From Orthonyx spaldingii (lineage: Eukaryota > Chordata > Aves > Passeriformes > Orthonychidae), in the NCBI GenBank assembly GCA_013397795.1, contig VZTJ01005971.1, positions 71,733 to 135,732 on the forward strand: a stretch of DNA of 64,000 bases. The letters are read 5' to 3'. Below are positions 1 through 11,304 of the stretch, piece after piece. How positions within the stretch are numbered: position 1 is the stretch's first letter; every line of letters begins with the position of its first letter. The notes under the pieces are model-generated. The model made no database searches. It was given only the letters and a program-made list of their open reading frames with translations, and had not been told where the DNA came from. Made by a program: the position numbers and the translations under genes.

Positions 1-190
1 CTGTTACTTTGTTACCATCGACACTGCCAGCTCCCTCGGATGAGCTGCACCTGCTTGTGCTGCTGCTGCTAAGGAGACCAGAATCTGCTCAGCCCGACGG
101 CTGCAGAGGTCTCGGCTGAGAGCCAAGCGTAGAAGGTCGCACTCAAGCCACGGGGCAGCTTGAGATCGGGCAGTGCCCCGGCAGCAACAT
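1..190. other. GC-rich block at window edge, possible truncated LTR
   Basis: This stretch is much richer in G and C than the next several kilobases and contains a short CTG run near 58-70. The composition changes sharply after about position 190, where the sequence reads gcagcaaca followed by AT-rich DNA. An end in CA at such a boundary is compatible with the edge of an LTR, but the other end lies outside the window. I see no convincing open reading frame or splice signal. It could instead be the end of a CpG-rich exon or promoter. The identity is uncertain. Confidence 0.3.
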
Positions 191-463
191 TTTAAAGGCT
201 TGGAAACTGAAACTTTTTAGTACAATGAGTATAAATACTAGTAGTCATAACTAGAATAAAATTTGTCAAGTTTCAAGTCTCTGTGTTGGAACTTAGAAGA
301 CTGTTTTGATTTACTTTCATTGTATGGTTCTGCGTAGATGGAAAATTGAGAAAAGATAAAGTTCACAAGCCAATTTCTACAGGCAGGGTCCAGGAGTTAG
401 GGTAATGATCATCATCTAGTAGTGGATGTTACAAATGCACCCAGACATTAGGAGAGAAAATAC

Positions 464-601
464 AGATTCACAGAATATTCTGAGTTGGAAGGGACCCACA
501 AGGATCATCGAGTACAACTCTTAAGTAAATGGCCCATATGGGGACTGAACCCATAACCTTGGTGTCATTAGCACTACGCTCTAACCAACTGAGTTGATGC
601 C
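464..601 (-). mobile_element. tguSINE1-like SINE (tRNA-Ile head, CR1-type tail)
   Basis: Read on the minus strand, 601-531 is a tRNA-Ile-like head. It has an A-box-like segment (actcagttggttagagcg), an anticodon-loop region around ctaatga that fits an AAT anticodon, and a B-box-like segment (gggttcagtcccc). It is followed by about 65 bases of CR1 3'-end sequence containing the reverse complement of tggaagggacccacaaggat, ending in octamer-like attctgtg. This is the structure of tguSINE1, a passerine SINE that borrows CR1 retrotransposition machinery. The head has several mutations against a functional tRNA-Ile and is fused to the tail, so it is not a tRNA gene. Confidence 0.85.
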
Positions 602-1617
602 AGGGGCTACAGTGCATTATCATTTTCCTTGAAAGGTAATCTGCCAGTGCTTACAGGATTCTTGCTGGTGCAAATGTATGCAAGGAACTGGCTCACAGTT
701 CGTCTTTGCAGACTCTTTCTAGAACCACTTACAGTGGTTGGACTCTTTTCAAGTCAGTGTTTATTAATTTATTTATATAAATATATTTAACCATAAATAT
801 GTGTTCAATTCTCCTTAAAGGCTACAATAAAAATTTCCCAAAAGCACTCACACTGACTACCTGTTTCTATAGCTTCGATTCTATCACACTGTATCATTTG
901 CAAATCTAAGTAGAAATAACTTTAGATCTTTAGCAGTTTAATAAGTCACAACTAATTGGTGAGTTCTATTCATTCAGCCATGAAAAGAGCCAAAAATCAT
1001 ATAATGTGGTTACAAAGGAAAGAATCAATCCCACCAAGACTGGGAGACCATGTGGCAAAAAATTATAGTCTCATTAAGCGGCAGGAACAAGCTTCTGCCC
1101 AGATGAGAACTTTGAATGAAACCAGTTAAAGCTTGAAATTAGGAGAAGAAAACAAAAAAACCCAAAAAACCATAATCACCTTCATGGTCTCCTCTGGACC
1201 CACTCAAACAGGTCCATGTCTTCCTAATGTTGGGATCCCCAGAACTAAAGACAGTACTCAATAGCTCATGGCGTAATAATTGGAAACTATCTTTTTTATT
1301 CTAGGTATCTTAACAGTCAGAAGTGACACAATCAGCCATTTGCTGATGAATCTATATTTAAAGCCTTTTCATATGCTTCTTCTCAAATTAAGTTTTCTCA
1401 TAATTTAAGCATGGCTTCCCTTTCCTCTTTGAAACATTGGCTTTAACCATTTTAGAGCAAGGTTGCATAAGTCTCACTTCCCAGGAGATACAGGTCATAG
1501 TGTGAAATAAACCTGGCTTGATTTATCCTTAAAAAAACCCACAACATCTAAAGGTAATTGCATTCTGTTTGTACTCAATGTGTTTTGTGCAGGCAAAATC
1601 TATTACCTGTGTGTAAA
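602..1617. other. Unique AT-rich sequence, nothing recognised
   Basis: No repeat family, coding region or RNA gene is recognisable. There is a short A/C-rich tract near 1148-1171. Confidence 0.5.
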
Positions 1618-1730
1618 TCATAGAACGTTGTGAGTTGGAAGGGACCCAAAAAGATCATCAAAGTCCAACTCCTGGCCCTGTACAATAGAGCTTCAAGAAT
1701 CACATTATGTGCCGTGTGTGTGCAAGTTCA
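1618..1730 (-). mobile_element. CR1 LINE 3'-end fragment
   Basis: The left edge carries the CR1 terminal motif in reverse orientation (catagaacgttgtgagttgg), followed by gaagggacccaaaaagatca and tccaactcctggccctg, the usual reverse complement of a CR1 3' untranslated end. Only about 110 bases remain, so the copy is severely 5'-truncated, as most CR1 insertions are. The tail is of the same type as the tail of the SINE at 464-601. It does not encode protein. Confidence 0.85.
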
Positions 1731-4440
1731 TGGCCTAGAAATGTAGATATGCAGCTGTAAATTTAAAAACTCATATCCACTGAGGTGAAAGCCAGGATAT
1801 AAAATAGGACAAAACTTCTGCCTCTGCTATCCTTACTCACACAGAGGTCACATTTTTTTCAGGTTCTTTGTAAATTGTACTTGACAGGAAAGAAAAAATG
1901 AAATGTATGTTTTAGTCTTATTATCAGCTTGTATAAATGAGCAGTATTATGTAAACTTTAATGGAAAGACTCTGTCACATGCCAGTTGAAGATGTGTTCT
2001 GTTTACAATAATTTCAAGCATTTTTCAGGCTGTCAAAAAGCAGTGGTGATTACAGCCCTGATGTCTTGTCTTCTTGCATCATGTCATTGAACTGCAGAAG
2101 TGAAAAGCACATGTTATTCAGCTTGCTCCAGCACTGCTGATTCCCTTTGGCTCCCTGCATCTCAGAGTTCAAAAGTCAGGAGAAAACTGCTGCTATGAAA
2201 GCCTTATGTTTTGAAATAGGAGTCAAAAAATGCCCTCCTCTCTCATCAATCCAGAGCTGATAATAGCAACACTTGCAGCAGAGAATCACTGTGACCATGG
2301 TACTTAAATGCCAAATTTGCTGAGAATAAGAACTGATGTAAGAAAGTGAATGAGTTGATATTTTCAAAGGCCTGAACATGAAGCTAAAGCCCACCCTCCA
2401 ACCCACACACAACTCCTGTGCATTTGTGAACAACAATATTTTTCCTAGTGCCATACTCCACGCGTGGGGAAAAATGGAAATGGAGAAATGAAAAATTGGG
2501 TCTAGAGTGTGAATTTCAGAGAGATATCCAAAGTTCTGTTTGCAGTGTTCTAGTTCCCTGCAAAGGAGTAAGGAGAGACACTTGAGAAATTCAGAAAGCT
2601 ATGAAAAAAAAAATCTATAAATGAATGTGGCAGATTCAGGAAGGACTGCAGAGATGCAGTTCCTTCTGCCAGAATTCAGTTGTGTTCCCCTTAAAGAAGC
2701 ATCTTCTTAAATCAATATTATTATTATTATATACAAATATATGAACATAGCAGCAAAAATCTGTCTACCTCTTAAGGTCTGACTGTCCAAGCTGATAGGT
2801 TGCAAAGTCACCAAGTTGCTTTTTTCTCTTTTTTATGCCAAGTTCATTATAATCCCTTAATTTTATGGTACTATATGGTGACCCATTTGAGTAGAAAGGT
2901 GTCTTGTCCCTTCTACCTCAAGAATCTTGCAAGTTAAGAAGGAAATTAACAACAAAAAACATTGGCATATAATGTTATTGCATGGATTTTCCTTGAAAAG
3001 GTTTTTTTCAACTACACTAATTTTATTTAATTGGTCATATATTTTGTATTTCATAGTGAATCAGAGAGAACTTCTACCTCAAAAACAGTAGTCGATTTAT
3101 TTTTCTAAGTCATGTGACTGCTAAACAATTTATCTGGTTGAAATTTTGGACTGAAGCAGTCCAAAACAATGCTGTGAACATCTGCATATGTAGTTGACCA
3201 ACACACGAGGTACAATCACATTGCTGGAGTGTCGAGTTCAACAAATGAATGACTTATTTGCTGCAACAACTTATGGTTTCAGGGCAAGTTCATGGAGCAA
3301 CTCTTCCAGCAAGAAAGTTCACACCACTTGTCAGTCCTAGGTTCATTGTGCATGCAAGGAAAGCTAACTTCCTAGAGAATTTTACATACATTGTGCATAC
3401 AGGTGTATATCTGTGCATTTACAGAATAATATTATTTTCCTTTTTCACTCTAAATATTGACTGAGAGCTATGGAATTAGATATAAAATGGGTACCTTTGC
3501 AGGCACATAAGGAGAAGTGAGCCTTTGAAATACATGAAAGAACTGCTATTGCATTACTGATTTGGTGGACTGTGAGGTTAATGAAAGCCCAAATTAGTAA
3601 CTGTGCAGCAGACAGAAAACATCAAAAGCCTAGAATATGTCCCTTACTTATCTTATCAACATCCCAGCTAAAGGGTAGAGCTATAAAAATGACTTTGCTG
3701 ATTTGAACCGCTATAGAATGGATCCCTGGATTTAATTTTTAAAACCTTGGTTCCATTTAAAATTTATTTTACATTTCCCTTCTTTCTGGCTACCCACTTT
3801 CCAGGTATCTTCATCATAAACAATGACAATTTATTAATCAAGACATTTTATTCTCTCTGCAAGAGAGGACAAATTTAAAATGATTCTTTTTCTTTTGAAA
3901 TTCTCTCCCCATCAAATAGGCATACAACTTTTATAAAGCTTTTGGCTATCCAGGAAATCTGCGTTTGAGCTCTATTCAAGGCAAACAACACAGTCTAAGG
4001 TAATATCAAAGTTAAAAGAAAGAGAAATATTTCTAACTCAGATAAAGACTATTATAGCTTGAATGACCTTTTAGTAGATTTTAGTTTCTTTATTAAGCTT
4101 CGAAACATTGTGCTGCATAGCTTGATATCCTGAATTTCTTTTTAATTTTTTTTTTCTGGAAACTGCATCAAAAAGGCACAGCTCTATTCAGAGACTGAGA
4201 GTATGGGGAGCACAAAAGCAGATTGCCAGAAAAATAGAAAAATAATCAGAAGTCCCTATTCTTTATAGAAAAAGATTAAGGTTCAGCCAGCCTAATAAGT
4301 GTATATAGGATTTAAAAAACCTGGTAACCTTGTCTGAGAGAAAATAACCTGAATCTGTAGCATATTGGGAAAAAATATTCAGAAATTCAAATCCTCTGAT
4401 TATTAAGTCTTTGTTAAACCATTTTTACTGGCATGTGGTT
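1731..4440. other. Unique AT-rich sequence
   Basis: No gene or dispersed repeat is recognised in this 2.7-kb stretch. It contains a short (ATT)n run at about 2718-2731. The short open frames here are of a length expected by chance at this base composition. Confidence 0.5.
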
Positions 4441-5255
4441 AATCATAGAATCATTGAATATGTTGAGTTGTAAGAGATCCATCAGGATCATCAAGTCCAA
4501 CTCCTGGTCCTGCACAGGACACCTCTTGTACCTGTGATCATTGTCAAAATGCTCCTTGTACCTGCGAGCATTGTCTAAATGCTCTTTGAATTTACACAGG
4601 CTTGGTGCTGTAATTGTTTCCCTGGGGAACCTGTTCCAGTGCTCAGCCACCCTCTAGTGAAAACCCTTTTCCTGATATCCAACCTGAACTTCCCCTGACT
4701 GCTCTTTGTGCTATTTCCTGGAGTCCTGTCACTGGTCCTGGGAGTGAACAGATTGGTACTTATGCCTCTGCTTCCCCTTGTGATAATGTTGAAGATCACA
4801 AAGAGATCTCCCCTCAGTCTCCTCCAGGCTGAACAGACCAAGTGACCGCAGCCACTCCTCATCGGGCTTCCCCTCCAGATCCTTCACCATCTCTGTTGCT
4901 CTTCTATGGACACTCTCTAATAGTTTAATATTTTTTATATTGCAGTGTTCAAAAATGCCCCTAAGATTCGAGCTAAGGCTGCCCCAGTGCAGAGCAGAGT
5001 GGGACAATCTGCTCCCTTGCCCAGCTGGCAATGCTAGGCCTGATGCCCCCCAGGGCATGGGTGGCCCTTCTGGCTGCCAGGGCTCTGCTGACTCAGATTC
5101 AACTTGCCATCAACCATGATCCTCAGGTCCCTTTCCACAGTGCTACTCTTCACACTCTCATTCCCTAGACTATACACACAACCAGGGTTGCCCCATTCCA
5201 GGTGCAGAATTTGGTACTTGCCCATGTTGAACTCCATATGATTGGTGATTGCCCC
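4441..5255 (-). mobile_element. CR1 LINE, 3' 0.8 kb of ORF2 plus 3' end
   Basis: This is a 5'-truncated CR1 in minus orientation. The 3' end is at 4441 (aatcatagaatcattgaa, octamer-like). Moving right, minus-strand translation gives fragments typical of the C-terminal part of CR1 ORF2, such as AEHWNRFPRETITAPSL (4650-4600), DIRKRVFTRGWLSTGTG, LFSLEETEGRS and LLESVHRRATEMVKDLEGK (about 4940-4860). Further 5' sequence includes ERDLRIMVDGKLNLSQQ near 5140-5090. These fragments lie in different frames, so the copy is frameshifted and inactive. It ends near 5255 in sequence still recognisable as CR1 (gttgaactccatatgattgg). Two short internal or edge duplications are listed separately. Confidence 0.92.
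4525..4584. repeat. 30-bp tandem duplication inside CR1
   Basis: Positions 4525-4554 and 4555-4584 are two adjacent 30-bp units, each beginning cttgtacctg, with three mismatches. Other CR1 copies normally carry this segment once, so it is a local duplication that arose in or before this copy. Confidence 0.85.
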
Positions 5256-5296
5256 AAAAAGACAAAAAAAACCAGTTGGTGATTCTCCCAAAAGAC
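5242..5296. repeat. Short direct duplication at the CR1 5' truncation point
   Basis: The segments 5242-5263 and 5276-5296 both begin ttggtgatt and end in an A-rich tract followed by gac. They are separated by an A-rich spacer. The left copy is the last recognisable part of the CR1; the right copy lies just beyond it. Confidence 0.7.
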
Positions 5297-8200
5297 ACAG
5301 CTTTCAGATATTGTTTTTTAATTTTCACCTAGGGAAAGTTATCTGGCCCACGAGGAGGGAATTTTACTATAATGCCTTCCTTTGTAGGAATATCGTGAAG
5401 TAGAACTGCAAACTGTGCATCAGGCATCCACAAGGTGTCATAAAATATGAATTTTTTTATTGTAATTGTTTTAGTTTTAGGAATACTCTGAGGTAAATTC
5501 CTCATTTTATTTCTTCCTTTTTCATTTGGTAAACTTCAACAGTCACGGAAATGAAGTATTTGTAGTAAATATAAATTACTACTATTATGTAGTAGTTAAT
5601 ATAACTTTAGTAGTAAACCCATCTTTCAACATCTAGTCAGGGCTCTGATAGGAATACGTTGCCCCTTGTTTCCTCCTCCATGGTTTTTCATAAATGTTTG
5701 CCAATGCTGCAAGAAATTTGTGGCAACTTGGGAAATTTCAGTATAAGGTTTGATATTTTTTTGTAGATTTCATGGAATTCTTAGATTACTGAATTGTATA
5801 TTAGCCAATAGTCAACAAACATGAAGAGGTGTCATTACTAATGAATACTACTGCCAGGTTTCGCCAGCCATACTTTGTTCAAATACTAGGACTAGGAATA
5901 AAAGGTATTTATAATTGATGGGTTTTGAAATTAATGGAACTGCAGTGTACAACTCTGCTACCTAAATATTCTGTTCAGGCTCTAACTTTTCTTTAAAGAC
6001 TAATGAGTAATAACACTGGCCTGCAAACTGAATCATCTAGGTATTTCCATTTAGGTTTTGGAAGTAGAACGTATGTTTCTTAAAAGGAAGGAGAGGTCTA
6101 GATATTTCTAATGTTCCTCATCTGAAGTGTTACAAATTGTGTATTAGGGAGACTATCATATATTAATGCAAGTCACTAAAGTTTTTAAACCAAAACCACT
6201 AAACTTTTGTCTTTTTCAAAAAATTATTTGAAAATATATGTTCTGCAGTGGTTTACTTTTTGAGTCCCTGTTCTCTGACATTGCAAATAATTTATACTTT
6301 TTTACATGTAAATGGGAAAAGCATCATTAATAATTATGATGCTATTCTCCTTGGGTTTACTTTGGTAAAATTATTTTATAATGTTTTAAAATGCCCTGCT
6401 TTATGCCCTGTACTTACCCTGTGGGAATGGGGTGAGTAGTTGTGTCTACACAGTTACAGAACATCAAAGCCTTTATTAGACTAAACTGAAACACGATGCT
6501 TAATAACTTAGGTTGTGAACTGCAGTAGTTTTCAGTTTGCCCCTGCTAAAAGGATATAAATCTCAGGGCTAGCACAGTGGATTGTCTGAATAGGGCCTCA
6601 CTTAATCCAGATAAGTTTATCCCCTCCAACTGGCTGAACTGCAGTGTGGTAAAATCAGCTGTTATGTATGAACAGATTTTCAATATATGCCTGTGTTCTT
6701 CAGTGTGCTCAGTTCCATTATCTAATGTTTTTAAGGCAGTCATTCTCTTTAAATGGTTTAACTCAAGAACTTCAATAAATATATATTTGACTTTGGGCAT
6801 GTTGGCTTGATTTAGGAACAATAAAATTAATTCATTTTGAGCAGCTGAGTGCAAGTCAGTCTTGGAAAGAGAATCAGTTGTCTGTATTGCTGTCTATATC
6901 AGGACAAACACTTTGGCTACAGCATTCCTCATCAATTTATCTTTTTTTTCAGAGTGAATGTAGTTCTTTGTCCTTCAACAGACAATAGTCTGTGTTTTTC
7001 AGACTCATGGTACATGTTGCCATTAAATTATAACATCATGGGGCAGTTAAAGAGAAAACAGTTTATTTACTTTTAGTCTATTTTCCAATGTTTCAGTTTT
7101 TTAATTGGAACTGCAAACAGTGTGTGAAAGCATAGACTAGGAATGCAGAGATTGCAATAGGACTAAATACACTCATTAAACTTTCTGAACACTTCAGCAA
7201 CTCTTGAACTTGTCATATTGTTAATTTGAATTATGATAAAGATAAAAAAAACCCTAGTCTAAGATGTGTAAAAATTACGACCGTTGTGACCTTAGAGTAG
7301 GCTTTATTGTTTGTATTTGGGTTTTTGTGTTGTTTTGAATATAATGTTAATGATCTAATCAATAATGCCAGACAGAATTAACACCATATATACAGTAGAG
7401 GAAGCATGAAGAAAAGCTGTTGCATAATTTAGGCTCTTGGGAAGTGCTCTATTCTTCTTTGAAAGGTTTCCAGGTGTGTAGGATTATCTGAGATTTCTGG
7501 TCTGAATATATGTGGTTCTTTGTTCTTTTTGTATCCAGACTACATCTCAACTTCTCTAAATCCCCATCATTTGTTGCTCTTAAAATGGGTATTTTATATA
7601 GGGTAAAGGAATATACCTTATATAGAAATACAATATTTTATTGCAATCTAACCAAAATACTCTAATCAAAGAATTTTTTTCATATCAGATTTAATTACTA
7701 GGGAAAAAGAAGGAAATAATACTATTAAATAAAGAGTTCAGATAATATCACCATTAAATTATTATACATGCTTTCTGTGCCTTTCCATGTATGCACTGGG
7801 TTCCAGGATTGATGGCAACCAATTGGGGGAAGGTTGCATTGAGTCATCAGCATCCTAAATACTTTAAAGGCTTATGGATGCTCATGACAAAGGTTTATTC
7901 CTCTTAACTCTGGGATATAATTGGGATCATTTTCCTACATTTTCTGTCATGCCCTATATGCCTCTCTTTATTCATTCCTCTATAATTCTGTGCTCCAGAT
8001 CCAAATTTGGTATATATGATATTCAAGCTATAATAACAACCTGGTTTTTGTTGTTTCTTTAAACTATTGTCATGGAAGATTACAGTAATGGTACCTTTGA
8101 CGGTAGAAAGTGCTTATGTAAAGATGCCTCAAAGCAGTCTGGCAAGGACTTCAGGACTTCAACATAAGCAGATGGGATAGTTGAGTTTTAAGACATGTAA

Positions 8201-9171
8201 TGGTTCAATTACAGAGCTCACAGCAGTCAGCTCTGGCATATTGTTTGTAGCCTCAGACAGAAACGGTTGGCGGGGGTTTGTGTGTCACAAGATTTATCTG
8301 GGGATTAGGAGTTCTATTAGAAAAGACTTCAAATGCTGAATATGCTTTCGCTTCTTCTTTTCAAGGATGAAAAAGGACTGGATTACAGTGTATAAAAGTT
8401 TAAAAGGGTCACACATGAAGACCCTGCAAAAAACCTGTTTTGATTCCAGGGGATTATTAAAGCAAGAAGTCACTGCTCTGAAGCTAGTAAACGATCCTTC
8501 AGAATCAGTAGCATACTGGATTGATACGTATATGACTGGAAAAAAAACTAGAGTGAGCTTCCAGGAAATCTACAGCTATTGTTTACAATTATTGTATTGA
8601 CATTGTAAGGAATTGTAAACAATTTAGCTGAAGTTTTAAAATTTATTGCTAACTGATGAACATTGGGGTAAAACCTAGTGAATAGATTATGTTGCTTGTA
8701 TTTTCCTCAGTATTCTGAACATCTCGCATCTGCCCTTGAAACTTCAGTAGCTGACAAAACACTGAATAAGACTGATTATAGCCTGAGCAGGGTAGCAGAC
8801 ACAAATATGAGAAGCACTTTGAGATATCCAAAGTGATGAAACTTTTCTTCACACTAGTGACAAGAATCTGCACCTCATTGCAAGATCAAAGGAAGTGCCT
8901 AGATACATTTATGAACATATGTTGTTGACCTTGAAAATAGTTCTTTTTCACTAATAGAATTAAGAATGTCTACCTCTTTTTCTTTTATTTATTCAGGAAC
9001 CAAGTCATGCAGTCTGGCTATATTTGTTCAAATTAAAAAATAACAAAAATGTTGAGATTATAGTGACTTCCAATTTTGGCTTTTTTTTCCTATGGAAAAT
9101 TTGTCCAGATGCTTGTGAAAATTCAATATATGTTCAGAATTTGTTTTAATATTTATTTAAATTTTTTTGTG
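5297..9171. other. Unique AT-rich sequence
   Basis: No gene is recognised in this 3.9-kb stretch. A weak resemblance to ancient L3/CR1-like tails lies near 8805-8850 (gagaagcactttgagatatc) but is too short to call. Open frames of 60-100 codons occur on both strands without recognisable domains. Confidence 0.45.
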
Positions 9172-9176
9172 CTTGG

Positions 9177-9675
9177 TGTCCGGGCTGCAGAGAGACAATG
9201 GAGCTTAGAACAGTGTGGGCAGAGCCAGGTTGCCATTCCATGCCACTGACTTCATTGCTGGGGACTGTAGTTTCAGGGGAAAGAAAAGGGTGAGTACACA
9301 CTGGAAGTGCACCAGTTGTTCCCTCTCTTTCTCTGGGAAGTTGCCAGCCATGGTAGTGCTGCAGATTCTTGGGATCAATGCTGCGGACTCTGTCGCTCTA
9401 CTGCTGTCACCCGTCCTTTCCCGTTCCTCTGAGACACAGCCCTGAAAGTGGCAAACACAGATGAGACACAGCTCCTGCTCTTCTGTATACTTTCATTATT
9501 AATATTGCTGCTGTTACTGTGTGGTTTTTATTCCACTGCTGTTTACTTTCAGTAAATTGTTATCTCAACCCATAATCTCAGCCTTTATCTCTCTGTTGCT
9601 GGAAGGGGGTGGGGGTGGGGTGAAGGAGATTGACTTCTTTGGAGTTTAATCCCCAGCTGGTGTTAAACCACCACA
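9177..9675 (+). mobile_element. Solo LTR of an endogenous retrovirus (ERVL/ERVK-like)
   Basis: The 499-bp element starts TGTCCGGG and ends AACCACCACA, so it has the TG...CA ends of an LTR. The 3' part (ttatctcaacccataatct, then a G-rich tract, then ggtgttaaaccaccaca) matches the end common to many avian ERVL-type LTRs. Flanking pentamers cttgg (9172-9176) and cttgc (9676-9680) differ at one base and are probably the target-site duplication. No internal retroviral sequence adjoins it, so it is a solo LTR left by recombination. It is non-coding; the open frame inside it is not a gene. Confidence 0.85.
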
Positions 9676-9680
9676 CTTGC

Positions 9681-10149
9681 TGAAGTCCTGCACATGTCCA
9701 CAGCAAATTCTGAGTCAATCTGATGGGGCTGGAAATACTAAGAGTACATAAAAATTTCTGTAGACCTGTAGAGTCAGCCCAGTACTCTTGGGAGACACAT
9801 TTTATTCTTCATCTGATGATCAGTAGACTGATGCACGTATTCTCACTGACTAAGAGCATAACTGCAAAGAAATAGGTATCAAAACCGTCCACTTGAAAAA
9901 CACATACTCCAGAAGTGACCTTTACTCTTGAAAGTAAAAGGGGGTAATTTCACTGAAACCATCAGTGAAAACAGGTACCACAAAAATGTGAGACACTCAA
10001 GCTCTTTCTTTCCCATTTTTTTCTCTTCAAGTAATTTCTTAATGATAATAAAATGTAACAAGTAACCATATTCAATAATTTCTGGGTTTGTTTCCAAAGC
10101 TTTGTTGTTCAGAGCACATTGATGCCATAAATTCATATAATTTCAACAC
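9681..10149. other. Unique sequence, nothing recognised
   Basis: There is no recognisable feature between the solo LTR and the CR1 that follows. Confidence 0.45.
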
Positions 10150-10497
10150 CCTATAGAAGTCAACCTTACAAGGGTAAGTCATGCCAGACTAATCTAATCA
10201 CATTCTACAACAAAATAACATCTTCTATTGACTTGGGCAAGCAGTAGATGACATTTACCTGGCTTCAGCAAAGTGTCCAGCACTTTATTTCATAGCTTTC
10301 TCCTCATCAAATTGGCAAGATTATAGATTGGACAAGTGCTGTGTGGGATGGGACTTGACTAACAGGCTGTACTCAAAGGGTAGTGATCAAAGGTTTTTAC
10401 TCAAACTACTTGCCTGTCACAAACTGGGTCCGCCAGTGATACTGGGTCCCACACTGTTCATTGTCTTCATAGATTACCTGGAGTATGGGATTGAAAG
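10150..10497 (+). mobile_element. Older CR1 LINE, left part (reverse transcriptase region)
   Basis: Plus-strand translation gives degenerate CR1 reverse-transcriptase sequence: KGKSCQTNLITFY near 10169, a YLASAKCPALYF segment corresponding to the usual YLDFSKAFD region, DKCCVGW near 10331, and LGPTLFIVFIDYLEYGIE near 10443-10496. Frames are broken by small indels. The element stops abruptly after GIE at 10497 and its next expected segment is found at 11311, beyond an inserted CR1. It is inactive and 5'-truncated. Confidence 0.85.
10492..10497. repeat. Target-site duplication, left copy
   Basis: The hexamer tgaaag directly precedes the nested CR1; its partner is at 11305-11310. CR1 insertions often have short or no duplications, so a 6-bp match is modest evidence alone, but it coincides with the exact end of the octamer tail. 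Confidence 0.6.
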
Positions 10498-11304
10498 GTT
10501 GAAGGAATGGACAGAGTAAAAGTTATTACATGCAAAAAAGACAAGTATAGTGTCCTGCACCTGGGGAGGAATAACCTCAGTACAGGCTGGGGGTTGACCT
10601 GCTGGAGAACAGCTCTGTGGAGGAAGTTGTAAGGGTCCTGGTGGACAACAAACCGTCCATGAGCTGTATCCTTATGGCCAAGAAGGCCAATGGTATCCTG
10701 GGGTGTATTAGGAAGAGCATTTCCAGCAGGTCAAGGCACATCATCCTGCCCCTATACTCAGCCCTGGTGAAGCCTCACCTGGAGTGCTGGGTTCAGTTCT
10801 GTGCTCTTCAGTAGAAAAATTACATAAAGCTCTCTGAGTGAGTCCTGAGTGAGTCTCCCTGAGTGGACAGCTGTGAAGACAATGACACAACTGGAGCACC
10901 TCATTTATGATGAAAAGCTGAGGGAACTGATCCTGTTTAGCCTGAAGAAGACTGAGAAGGGGCTTCATCAATATCTGTATGTATCTGAAGGGAAAGTGTC
11001 AAGAGGATGGAGCCAGGGTCTTATCAGTGGGGCTGAACAACAGATGAGAGGCAACAGACAGAAACTTATGCACAGGAAGTTCCACTTGAATATGAAAAAT
11101 AACCTCATTACTTTGCAGCTGACTAAGACCTTGAACTGGTTGTCCAGAGACGTCATGTAGTGTTCTTTGGAGATATTAAACAAACATCTGGACACAATAC
11201 TGAGTAACATGCTTTAGGGACCCTGCCTGAGCAGGGAGGCTAGACTAGATGACCTCCAGTGGTCCCTTCCAACCTTACACATTCTGTGATTCAGTGATTC
11301 TTTG
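10498..11304 (+). mobile_element. Younger CR1 LINE nested in the older CR1
   Basis: This 807-bp 5'-truncated CR1 has the C-terminal half of ORF2, including VRVLVDNKPSM, AKKANGILGCIRKSISSRS and LPLYSALVKPHLE (10630-10790), then LEHLIYDEKLRELILFSLKK (10890-10950). It ends in the CR1 3' untranslated end (ctagatgacctccagtggtc) and three octamer units, attctgtg, attcagtg and attctttg, at 11281-11304. The hexamer tgaaag lies immediately left (10492-10497) and right (11305-11310), a likely target-site duplication. Internal stops and shifts make it inactive. It postdates the CR1 it interrupts. Confidence 0.88.

Noticed and set aside
531..601. A tRNA-Ile gene on the minus strand
   Set aside because: The tRNA-like head has mutated arms and is fused to a CR1-type tail, which is SINE structure.
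8367..8600. 77-codon open frame after a pyrimidine tract and AG (cttcttcttttcaag), possible exon
   Set aside because: No recognised domain, no convincing donor site in phase and no neighbouring exons; chance is sufficient.
10617..10814. 65-codon open frame as a host gene
   Set aside because: It is a piece of CR1 ORF2 in a frameshifted retrotransposon copy.
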